Of a stretch of 64,000 nucleotides of DNA, positions 1-10,800 are shown in pieces. A program made the position numbers and the translations under genes. The DNA is taken from contig NC_079495.1 of the NCBI RefSeq assembly GCF_030052815.1, positions 41,669,651-41,733,650 on the forward strand, written 5' to 3'. The first letter of the stretch is position 1, and every line of letters starts with the position of its first letter. The DNA comes from Hevea brasiliensis. Taxonomy: Eukaryota; Streptophyta; Magnoliopsida; Malpighiales; Euphorbiaceae. The notes below the pieces were generated by a model. That model saw only the letters and a list, made by a program, of their open reading frames with translations. It was not told the DNA's origin and searched no databases.

Positions 1-1705
1 GGTAAATTGACCATAACTTGGTCTACACAACTCAGAATGATCTAAAATTTTGTCCCGCGTGCAATAAGACATAGACTTACAAGTTTGTAGTTTTGACCGA
101 AACCCGAAAACCGAGGAAACTAGGCCATCCGGCTAGGTCAAATTAGTATACTGAAATCCGGCAAATTGCAATAAAATGCAACATACTTGGAAATAAATTT
201 GGTAACATGTACCAATACTAAAAGGCTACAAATGTGACATATTGGTAACATTAAACCTAATTCGCCTAGAGTGCATCGAGGGTCAACATTTTAGGTTGAC
301 TAAGAAAAATAATAGAATTCAATAAATTAACTAATGAACCTTATTGTTAGAGACAGTTTAAATGAGTATTGAAACACTTCAAATTGTGTGTTTTAGTTAG
401 CAAAGACTCAGGGAAGGGGAAGGAAACACTGAGTCAGGGCCAAGAGACAGTTATCAGAGGTTTGTGCACAACAATTATTTCTTTTGACTTTTCAATTGAA
501 ATAAATTATGAGAATTTTTGTATGTTATTATTTTAAATTGTGAAAAATTGTTTGAATGATATTTGATGGATACTTATTGATTGAAAAACATTGTAAATGG
601 TTTGAAACCACAGCTATCATGTATATTGATATTCCTCACTAGCTTGTCTAGTGGGATGAATTGAATTCTCTCTCTGGCTGAAGTGTTGAGGTGTGTGCCT
701 GTTGAGGACGAATAGAATGAGTACTCATATTATTGTTAGCTAGCTATGTTATTCCTCACTAGCCATCGGCTTTTGGGATGAATTGAATTCCTCATTAGTC
801 ATCGGCTTTTGGGATGAATTGAATTTCTCATTAGCCATCGGCTTTTGGGATGAATTGAACTTTGGCAACATGATTAAGCTGTGTGTGTGTGATTTATTAA
901 TATTTATTGTGATATTGTGAAATGGAGTTTAAATTTTTATTGACATTCACAGTCTTTGAATTTAACTATGGTTTTAAGTATCCATTATTTATATGACTTA
1001 TGATTTGTGATTTAAAGTTGTATTTTGTTAATGTTGTGCACCACTGAGACATTGGCTCAGCGATAGCTTTTTATTGCTGTCGCAGGTAGACAGACTGACA
1101 GGGCAGCAGACTAGGTTGCAAGTGCTTCAGTGAGAGTTCATCGGGTATATTGAGTACACCATATTTTGCATTTTGTATTGTAATGTATGTTCAATGTATG
1201 TATATATTATTCTTGGTTTTGAGCAGTTATAAATTAAAATTATACATTTAAGTTGTAAAATAAATTGTGAATTATTTTGGCTTGTAAAATTTGTGATATA
1301 TTTCTTTTATTTCAGCTTTTGAAAACATTGGAAAAGTTATTGTGGATTTGAGTTGGCAAATGTTGAGAAACATATTGTGTTGATTGAATGTTGGAGTTTG
1401 AGATTGAGAAATATATTTGAAATGTTTTTTTACAGGTTTTTGAAGAACTGTTTTATTCAAAATATAGATGACAATCTGCCAAAATTTTTACAGAAATTAT
1501 TAATTCTTTAAATGTGTTAGCTGTTTCACTTCAGTTCAAAAATTTCTTTAACACTTGTAAATAGTGCTCACCACTCTAAAAAGAAGTAAGAAAATGTTTA
1601 AAATATCTTGTAGTATATTTAATGGGTTATCAGTAGACGAAGTTGGTAATTCATTAGGTATACTATGGGATTATGTTATGCCTTACAGAAGAGTAGGGTG
1701 TGACA
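1..1705 (+). mobile_element. 3' part of a long gypsy-type LTR (5' end outside window)
   Basis: This stretch is the diverged reverse complement of much of the LTR at 57702-61398. Shared blocks include the opening bases (matching around 59300-59480), the 36-bp tandem repeats near 750-860, the poly(A/T)-rich block near 1440-1560, and the terminal block ending in TGTGACA at 1705. The mate at 57702 starts TGTCACA, so both copies end at the same point in opposite orientation. No PBS follows position 1705, so this is a 3' LTR or a solo LTR, not a 5' LTR. Short ORFs inside it (for example 1564-1905) are not conserved genes. The 5' half lies outside the window, so the TSD cannot be checked. Confidence 0.8.
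752..859 (+). repeat. 36-bp minisatellite, three copies, inside LTR
   Basis: Three head-to-tail 36-bp units start at 752, 788 and 824. Each contains CATCGGCTTTTGGGATGAAT, with one to three substitutions between units. A diverged unit sits at about 632-667. The related LTR near 58600-58670 has only two units, so the array changes copy number between LTR copies. Confidence 0.85.
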
Positions 1706-2059
1706 TTACATGGGCGTGTACACCACCCTATGTAACTTTCTGCCACTTTGTTTTTCAAGTTTTCTTCAGTCCAGAAAGTTGCATGGGATCCAAGAAGTTA
1801 CACGGAGCAGGTTATACAGCCCGTATAATGCTTCTAGCCCTGTATTCTTTACGTTTTGACTTTCAAATCTCTTCTAAACTCGTTTTTGATTCTAGAATCA
1901 CATAAAAACACCTTATATATTTAAATATAAAAAATAATGAATTGAGCTGGATTAACATGTTTTCTAAAATAATAATAAAAATACATAAAAATAAATATAA
2001 AAAGAAACTAAATATTAATAAAATGCAATAAATATTAACCTTCAGTGTCTATATAATTT
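1706..2059. other. spacer, no gene seen
   Basis: The first 30 bases form an imperfect palindrome (TTACAT...ATGTAA). The rest is AT-rich sequence with no coding signal I can support. It separates the LTR remnant from the LINE scrap. Confidence 0.5.
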
Positions 2060-2515
2060 GACTTAATCAATTACGCTTAGAACCCCACCAGAAAGCATTC
2101 ATCATCCTTTGCATCTCTTCACAAATCGATAAAGCAAGAAGGAAGACACTCATACAGAAGGTGGGAATAGCTTATGCCATTGACTTAAGGAGAATCTCCT
2201 TCCCCGCACGAGATAAAAATTTGCCTTTCCAACTATAAAGCCTCTTAAAAAGCCTATTTATGATAAAAGAGAAAAATTACTTTTATGCTTATATTAATAA
2301 GGGATGGTAGGCCCAAGTACCTGCCATCCACATTTGCACAAAAGAAAACACCCGATTTCTAGAAGTTGATAGCTTGTCCCGAAGCATTCTCATAAGTGGC
2401 CAGTGTCCATTTGACATTATCTGCCTCATGACCATCCACTTGAAAGAAAAAAAGAAAATTATCATCCGCAAAGAGCAAGTTTGAAATGCTGGGCCTCCTC
2501 TGACACATGCAGCAT
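2060..2515 (-). pseudogene. LINE (L1-type) reverse-transcriptase fragment
   Basis: Read on the - strand, this gives the plant non-LTR reverse-transcriptase signature in order: SNLLFADDN (FADD catalytic box at 2461-2472), then YENASGQAIN, YLGLPSLI, KRLYSWKGKFLSRAGKEILL, then MNAFWWGS. These are the palm and thumb landmarks of LINE ORF2. The frame is broken by stops and small shifts, and neither the N-terminal endonuclease nor the RNase H part is present. It lies about 400 bp upstream of the BMS1 leader in opposite orientation. It is a decayed, doubly truncated insertion; its ends are approximate. Confidence 0.85.
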
Positions 2516-2848
2516 CCATGTATAAAGCCTCTCTCTTCTGCCTTATTAAAAAGAGCTATAAGACCCCCTTAATATTAGGCTTATTATTATTATCATACTT
2601 AATATTATCTCCTTATTTCATACAAATTTAATTACTCATATCTTGAATAAAGTATTAGTGAAAGACAAAAAGTATCAAATATATTTAGAAAAATTAAATG
2701 ATCTAATATATTTAATCCTTTTTAAATTAATTAAATAAATTAAATATAAAAATATTATGGAAATATAAATTAATTAATAATTAAAAAATAATATATTTTA
2801 TTCGAAAAATATTAAAAATTAAAACAATAAATTTAATTATAATTATAT
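2516..2848. other. AT-rich spacer upstream of BMS1
   Basis: Very AT-rich sequence (runs of TTAATTAATAATT type) with no ORF or repeat I can name. It is probably the distal promoter or spacer of the downstream gene. Confidence 0.5.
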
Positions 2849-3145
2849 AATTATAAATACTGAAACTACGTAGTTTTGAATCAAAGGATAAACCTATTGC
2901 CTAATAAGTAATGATGCAGAGCCAAGGGCAACCCCCACTCTCTCTCATTCTAAGTCGGCAGACGAGATCTTCGGCCATTTTTGCTTCGGTCTCAGATTGT
3001 CGGACAAGGGCAGGTCGGCTTTCTTTCTCGTCGGACAAGCCCAAGCTGCCATTTTCTTCGCTGGCCGCTGCTCTTTCCTTCTCTTCAAACTTCTCTCAGG
3101 TCGGTCAGCTTTCTTCCTCCGGTGCCGCCCCCAGTTCTTCAACCA
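2849..3145 (+). promoter_or_regulatory. putative BMS1 core promoter and noncoding first exon
   Basis: A TATA-like TATAAATA lies at 2852-2859 in AT-rich sequence. It is followed by an abrupt change to C/T-rich sequence (CCCCCACTCTCTCTC near 2932-2946), typical of a plant pyrimidine patch and 5' leader. A plausible donor CA|GTAAAG is at 3146, and a good acceptor (TTTATTTTAG) ends at 4835, 39 bases before the BMS1 start codon. I infer a 5' UTR exon near 2885-3145 and a 1.7-kb leader intron. The exact TSS and donor need transcript data. The ATG at 2911 could be an upstream ORF if it is transcribed. Confidence 0.5.
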
Positions 3146-3146
3146 G

Positions 3147-3152
<6 letters not shown>

Positions 3153-3188
<36 letters not shown>
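3153..3188 (+). repeat. poly(T) tract, 36 T
   Basis: Uninterrupted run of 36 T just after the inferred leader-exon donor. It generates spurious Phe-rich and Lys-rich ORFs on the two strands, which are not genes. Confidence 0.9.
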
Positions 3189-3192
<4 letters not shown>

Positions 3193-4489
3193 TGTGTTTG
3201 TTCGATTTGTTGAGAGTTTTGTGTGTATATCTTTCACAGGTTTGGCTTTTTTTTTTTTCGATTTCTCGTTTTAATTTCAATGCTTACCAGTCTCGACTTC
3301 TAGGGTAGATTTTTATTTTGTGAATGTTAAGTTTGTTTGGTTGCTTAGAAACTGCTGGTGCATCAAGTTCCTTAACCTGTAATCCGATTTTGACTAGATT
3401 AGCTCATGAAGGAACAATTCTTTTTTCTTGGGTTATTGATTTTTAATGAAGAAAGATAACCAGCTCGATTGCGTTTAGTACTAAATAGCATAAATTATGA
3501 TACTTTAGGGAAACATGTAGTTAAATTGCTTTTATTTTGCTTCTTATGATTATCAAGCATTTATTTGATAAGGGATCGTTGAATGTATTAGTTAATTATA
3601 GTGAAAAACATAATTTGGAATCCTAGGTGGGATTTTTATTTGAATTAGGACATTTTAAGAAACTAGGGTGTGATTGTTGTCTGTGTTTGAAATAATTTGA
3701 TGCTATGGTAATGGATTTGCAGCTGTTTTAATTGAAAATATAAGTTTAATCATTGGAGTTACAGCAGCGTAGAAGGTGGTCAAATTATACTACATACTGA
3801 CCTTATTTAATGCAGCAAGACTAATGACTTGTATGTGCTTGTTAATGCCCTCTTGAGCAAATGGCGGGAAATACCGTAAAAAACCAAAGACTGTCTTACA
3901 GTTACACCTTAGGAAAATACTTGGTAATTGTATAGGAATTAGTGTAGGTATGTCACCATTGATTTAAATGTGATTGATATTTTTGGATAATGAAATGAAT
4001 GTACTATTTAGAAGTGGGAATGAACAGTGGAAAATGATGGTTTGATATCATATATGATGAGTTCTGTCTCTATATATTATTATTATTATTATTATTAACA
4101 TGGTGACAGTATTGTTGTTTTAACTTATTACGTTATTATTATTTTTGCTAATTTGCCATGATATTTTATTTTTATTTTGCTAAAATTGATGTTTTGTGTG
4201 GTAAATATTGAAGGTTGCATGGATGCGAAAATCCAGCTTGTTTTCCTTGCTTAAAATTCAAGCTCTAATCAATAACTATCCAATAATTTTAGTGATTTAA
4301 TCGTAGAATTTGTTATTTTATTGAACTATTTAAGTTTATTTGAATTATGATGTTGTAATTTGTATTATTTTAAAATTAGTTATAATGTGTTGTAAACTTT
4401 TTTTTTTCTTGTTATTTTGTATTATTAATGACTATGGACTCATGTAATGATGTATTCTTAAAAATAATTATGATTTAAAACTGGTATTA

Positions 4490-4765
4490 TAAAAGTCAAG
4501 CTTGAGCTCAAGCTTATCGAGTTTGAATTTGTTTTAATAAATTTATCAAGTTTGATACAAGCGGAGTTTGAGCTCAAATCTTTAATATAATAAACAAACT
4601 TGAAATGACCCAAGCTCAAATTGAACTTGTATTTAACATATTTAATATGAATCGAGCTCAAGCTTTAATATCGAGCTTGAGCCGAGCTCAAGCCTGAAAC
4701 ATATACTTGCAAGTTGAGCTTGAACAAGCCAAAGCTCAGCTCAATTCGGCCCTGCACAATTACAC
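4490..4765. repeat. AGCTCAAG/GAGCTTGA-rich dispersed repeat
   Basis: Many interspersed copies of AAGCTTGAGCTCAAG-like words on both strands, ending at CAATTACACCCCTAG. Elements of this style, ending in TAGGGGTGTAATTG on the reverse strand, are common non-autonomous DNA-transposon-like repeats in plant introns. I cannot find a matching terminal repeat or target duplication on the left side, so the class is uncertain. Confidence 0.45.
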
Positions 4766-4874
4766 CCCTAGCTATTTCCATGTACTTGTACTTTTTTTCT
4801 AATCACTCGCTTCTATTTTTATTTATTTATTTTAGGCTACACCAGGATTTTCCTCTCTTTGTTGAGCTGCTACC

Positions 4875-7800
4875 ATGGTTATAGACAGTGGCAGCCAGGA
4901 CCAGTCCCATAAGGCTCATCGGTCTCGTCAAGCAGGTCCAAAGAAGAAGGCGAAATCAGATAAGAAGAAGAAGCTCTCAACCGAGGAAAAGAAGCAAAAC
5001 CCTAAGGTTGTTTCTTTTCTTTTTCTTTCCCATAATTTTCTTACACTACAAATTATAACAAGGGAAGAGTATGTTAATTAATTTTTATTTACGTATTGTT
5101 TAGGCATTTGCCTTTACTTCAACAGTGAAAGCTAAGCGTTTGCAGTCTCGAGCTGTAGAGAAGGAGCAGCGTAGACTTCATTTGCCGACTATTGATCGGG
5201 CTTATGGTGAACCACCTCCTTTTGTTGTTGTTGTGCATGGACCGCCCCAGGTATATGATTATAGTCTATAAACTGTGTGATTATAACTTTTAGTATAGAA
5301 ACTATGCTAATTGATATATTAACTATTCTTAATCTTGTAGTCATAGCAATTGTAATGTTGGTTATGGTTTGTAAAGGAACAAAGCCTGTACAAGTCTTCT
5401 ATTGTTGATTTTGATGTGATTGTTGTGAATTGTATAACTTCTGGTCTTTCTTTTTCTTTTTTTGAAGCAGTGTAGGGAAGGGAGGGAATGGTGGTTGATT
5501 TGAGATTAAAAAAGGCGTGGTTTTTGTTCCTGTTTCCAAAATCTCTGTTCATGTGAACAGTGATTTTAAGTATAGTTTTAGCATGTGTATAACATAATGT
5601 TATTGGATGATGCCATATTTGGTTCTACTTTTGGTGGCAGGTTGGCAAGTCTCTATTGATAAAATGTCTTGTAAAGCATTATACGAAGCAAAATTTACCT
5701 GAGGTTCGAGGACCAATTACCATTGTGTCAGGTTTTTTTTATTTTTTTTTATTTTTTTTATTTTTTATATCATCAATTGCTTGAGTGAAATTTGGAAGCG
5801 TTCTTCATCAGTAGTTTTGTTTGAAGCTTACCTTGTTTTGCTAACATGTGGAATATGAACATCTAGGTAAGCAAAGGCGGGTTCAGTTTGTTGAGTGCCC
5901 TAATGACATCAATGGCATGATTGATGCTGCAAAATATGCTGATCTAGCTTTGTTGTTGATAGATGGAAGCTATGGCTTTGAAATGGTGAGATATTTAGTC
6001 CATGATGTTTTCTTCTTGTAAATGTTTGATGCATTTGATGATGAAGATGTTTTCACGGTCAACTTAAGTTGTTAGCTTGAGTAAACAGATGAAACAGCAT
6101 AGGTAGACACTAAAATCATACTAAAGTTTTTACAAAATCAACTCAACCTTTAAAATCTTGTTGTTCTTCCTTTACTTGGTAAACCTCTAGTTAATATTTT
6201 GATAAATCGACTTGTAGTTTACTTTACTGTTCCCAAAAAAGAAGACCATCATCAAGTCATCCATGTAATATAGTGGTTTGGATTTTTACTGTGTTTTGAG
6301 TCTGTGATTGTGCTTGCTTATGGTGTTCTGGTGGAGCTTCTCAGTTTCTGTCCATGTCTTTTGCTTATCATCTTGAGTTATGCTCCATTATGCATCATCT
6401 TGTGAAGGAGGTGAAGCATCATTTATTCATGACCTATTGAAAAGCAAGGATTTTGATTATGCATTTCTCTTTTCTGCTGCAGGAGACTTTTGAATTTCTT
6501 AATATTTTGCAAGTTCATGGATTCCCAAAGGTCATGGGAGTCCTTACTCACCTTGATAAATTCAAGGATGTGAAAAAACTTAAGAAAACAAAGCAGAGAC
6601 TCAAGCATCGTTTCTGGACAGAAATATATGATGGGGCAAAATTGTTCTATTTGTCTGGTCTTATTCATGGGAAGTAAGTGTCTCCAGTGGTGCTCTGTTT
6701 TTTGGATCATGCAATACTTCTTTGTGAAAAATAACACCGTCTGAACTTGTTATTGTGAAGTTGATTATTCCCCATTTCTGATCTTTGTTCCTTTGAATGA
6801 ACAGGTACTCTAAGCGAGAGATTCACAATCTTGCTCGCTTTATTTCTGTTATGAAGTTTCATCCGTTATCGTGGCGAACTGCTCACCCATATATTTTAGT
6901 AGATCGCTTTGAAGATGTGACTCCTTCTGAACGAGTGCATATGGACAATAAATGTGACAGGAATGTCACACTTTACGGTTATTTGCGGGGTTGTAATTTG
7001 AAAAAGGGGACTAAGGTATTTTCCTTTCCGCTATTTGTTTCAGAATTGCTGAATATGTTTAAAGTTTTAGGAGCTAAAGGTGAAAACAGTATTTAATTGA
7101 AATATAAGAGTGGTATATTTGTGTTCTTTTGGAGTTTTGATCATTGGCAAGACATTGAATCGAGAAGCTATAACACGTACTTATGACCTGAAAATTTCTA
7201 TTTATAAACCGTTTTATATGTATAATCAAAATATGGATCAGTATATTCTGGAGGGAGAGCTGTGCATCTTTTCCTTTCCTTTATCTGAAGTTTATAATAT
7301 GAAAAATAGATGCAATATGAGGCTGCATGTTGAAGATTGAATGGAAATTTTGAAGTTGTGACTTTCAGACTTTTAGGAAAAAAAATTGACTGACTGGATA
7401 AAATAATTACAACGAGTTGAGAAGCTTTTGGATTCATGAAGAATAATTCATGCTAGAGTGGATCGTGAAAAATTTTGATTATACTCTTGCATATCAGTGC
7501 ATGCAGCTGAATTTCTGTTATCCAAGCTAAGGAGGCTAGTGAAGCAGGGATTAAGCTTTGAACTTTACTTTTGGATTAAATTAGTTCAATTGGGCAAAAC
7601 AACTAATTCTGACTCATAGGAAAATGCTGAATTTCTTGTGTCATAAGTTCCATATATTGCTAAAATATGTTTTGTCTTTATTTTTCTCTTTAAGTTTCAC
7701 ATCATAATCTAATTAAAAACTTGCAAATCAGGTGCATATTGCTGGTGTTGGTGATTATAGTTTGGCTGGTATTACAGCTTTGGCTGACCCTTGTCCTTTA

Positions 7801-10800
7801 CCATCAGCTGCGAAAAAGAAAGGATTGAGAGACAAGGAAAAACTGTTTTATGCTCCCATGTCTGGCCTTGGGGATCTGCTGTATGACAAGGATGCTGTGT
7901 ACATAAACATAAATGACCACTTTGTTCAGTTCTCTAAAGTTGATGATGAAAATGGGGGAACAAAACGCAAAGGTTCACAACTTGTTACTATATTCTTGTC
8001 TTTTCTGTTTTGTTGGTTGAAGCTGTGTCAAATCATTTATTCAGTTGACACTTCTTTTACATTTTTCATTTTGACATACCTTAACTGTATCTCTTGCTCA
8101 TTATTGTAGGGACATTTATCTTATTTATATTTACATGCAATCCTATCCTTTTGTTCCAAATTACACTTCCAAGAGAGTCTGCTTCTGTCTTGCAGGAAAG
8201 GAGCAAGATGTAGGTGAGGTTTTGGTGAAATCACTACAGAACACAAAATATTCAATTGATGAGAAATTGGAGAATAGCTTCATTACCCTTTTCAGCAGGA
8301 ATCCTATTATTGCATCTGATACTCAGAATTATGTAAGTGATAGTTACGAGGAGCAGAGACGTGATATAGATCCTCTTAAGCAGAATGAGCTTGAGGATCA
8401 AATTGAACCAGGTGGGTCTAGAGAAGAAAGTGATACTGAAGATTCGGATGGTTCAGAGTCTTCTGATCACAATGAAGTGGCTCAAAGGGATGCCATGGTA
8501 AATGGGGAAGATGGAGTATCTGATGATGAGTGTGGTGGTGATGCATCAAATCATCAAGCTAATCTTAAAGACTGCTTGAAGGAACATGCTGAGTTTTATG
8601 GTGGAAGACTCCGGAGAAAAGCTATGTTTGGGGATGACATGGATGACAAGGATCTAGAGGTAACTATTGCTGTTACTTGTTACATTTCTAGGAAGAACTG
8701 TGATCTGACAGAGGATGGGCTAATAGGGTTTTTTGGTCTCTCACTGCATTTAAATGATTATCTTTGTTTTTGTGCAGCATCAATATTTATGGTTAATGGC
8801 ATTAGTTTGCTTTGAAAAGATGGCCATTTTTCCAATAGCATGTCACACTGCTCTTTTGGGCTGTAGAATTACACAAACTGTACTGATTTTTTTTTTTCTT
8901 CTTTTGAGTTTTAGTAATCCAAGTTACTTTATTAGGCAAATTCCTTTCAAATGTCTGTACCTGTTTTTTTGGCTTGGTTTATATGTCTTCTGTATTAAAA
9001 GCTCATTTGTGATTTTGACTGTTTACTGTTGGAGAAGACCACCAAACATAGCTCAGTATTTGTTTTTTTAATTGAATAATCTGTTTAATTTTCTGACAAT
9101 ATCCCTCTTAGTAGATGCCTTAGGATAATTTATTCTTTTCTCTTTGGTTATTGACATATGCAATGTCTTGTTGCAACATAAGCTGTACAGATTGCTGAAC
9201 CTTTTATTAATTTTTATCAAATGCTAATAATATCACCACTTTAGGAGTCTGATGACGAGAGTGAAGATGATGATGAGGATAATCAATCATATTCTGATTC
9301 AGATGTTTCGGAGGAAGATGGAGAGGATAATGGAACAGATGGTACCCTCTTTTTTTTATGTCCATTGTAATTTGTAGACATCATATTCCAGAATTATTTC
9401 TAGCTTTATATTAATAAATGTGCTGTGAGCTGCAGTTCTCAATTTGCTACAAACAGTTTATGATGGGTAATATAAATATTTATTAGAACTTCAAAGGCTT
9501 TCTGCTGAATTTGAAGAGATATTGATTATTGAAATGGCTGTCATTTGATGAACTGCTTTTTCCTCTTGAGAATTTCCTTAAATTTCTAATATCTTTTATT
9601 TAATTCTCTCTTAGAAGATGGCCTGGGCAATGTATCAAAGTGGAAAGAGTCATTGGTTGAAAGGACTGTCTCAAGAAAAAATATTAATCTCATGCAACTT
9701 GTGTATGGGACTTCTGCATCGACAACTGCCATAAATGAAAAGCGGGAGAGTATTGATGATGAGGAAAGTGATGGAGATGACTTCTTTAAGCTAAAAGGGG
9801 AAGGCAATAAGGTTTGAAACATTACTTGAGGCATAAGCATTCTTTATTATAAAATTTGCCACCTAATGAGGATGATTAGATATGTTTTCCCTTTTAACAT
9901 TAATGAGGATGATTAGATATGTTTTCCCTTTTAACATTGATCAATATTTATGCTTCCTGGCTTATGTATTGCAGAAATTGAAAGAGGGATTGGATGGTAC
10001 AGACATCAACACTGAGGACTGCTCCAAATTTACAAATTATGCGGATCTTAAAAATTGGAAAGAAGAAGAGATATATGAAAGTATTCGTGATCGTTTTGTC
10101 ACTGGTGACTGGTCAAAAGCTGCCCAAAGAAATCAACCCTCCAAGGCAAACACTGAAGAAGATGATGTCTATGGTGACTTTGAAGATTTGGAAACAGGTG
10201 ATAGATATGAGAGCCATCATAAAGATGAATCTGGCAGTCATCCTGTCAAGATGGAAGATGATCTTGCAGCAGAGGAGCGGAGACTTAAAAAGCTGGCACT
10301 TCGTGCTAAATTTGATGCTCAATATCCTCTTTTTTTTTTTCCTTCTTTTTTTTATTAAATATCTTTATACTACATAATTGCTGCAAAGATTTCACTGTGA
10401 TTTTAAAGATAACTTTTCTTTTTCTTGCCCCTTTCTCTGCTTCTTTCTTTCAGTTAAATGTTAACAGTTCATTATCTATTGGTATCTTTCATCTTATTGT
10501 GCTATAGCAGTGGGAAATTGGTTTTTGTGACCTTAATTTTGATTTACGTATAATGGATCTGAGCCACCTGAGGAAGATGATGAGAAACAAGGAGCCCAGG
10601 TTCATCGTGAACAAGCCAATGAAAGTGGATTTTTCGACAAGGTGAGTTTTCTGGAACATCTTAGTGTCAAAATGCCCTTTTAATTAAGGTTTTAGGTGGT
10701 AACTTATGTGTGGTTATCTTGCTTGATTCTTCCAGTTGAAGGAGGAGATTGAACTCCGTAAAAAAAGGAATATTGCTGAACTCAATGACCTAGACGAGGA

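Larger units (their letters stand above)
3146..4835 (+). other. putative 5' UTR intron of BMS1
   Basis: It is bounded by a GTAAAG donor (3146) and a TTTTAG acceptor (4835). It carries a 36-base T run (3153-3188), a short TTA microsatellite near 4077-4098 and an AGCTCAAG-rich repeat (about 4490-4765). There is no coding potential. A long leader intron is common in plant housekeeping genes; the boundaries are inferred. Confidence 0.45.

Noticed and set aside
1706..1735. Palindrome TTACAT...ATGTAA as a MITE end or protein site
   Set aside because: The symmetry is imperfect (several central mismatches) and no partner terminal repeat or target duplication was found.
2911..3280. ORFs on both strands with Phe-rich or Lys-rich runs
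   Set aside because: Created by the poly(T) tract in the BMS1 leader region.
8660..9244. ORF 8754-9071 as a separate small gene
   Set aside because: It falls inside a BMS1 intron, is hydrophobic low-complexity translation of T-rich sequence, and has no features of its own.
10322..10547. Frameshift or sequencing error ending BMS1 at [10 protein letters not shown]
   Set aside because: An AT-AC U12 intron restores the frame exactly with correct donor, branch and acceptor signals.
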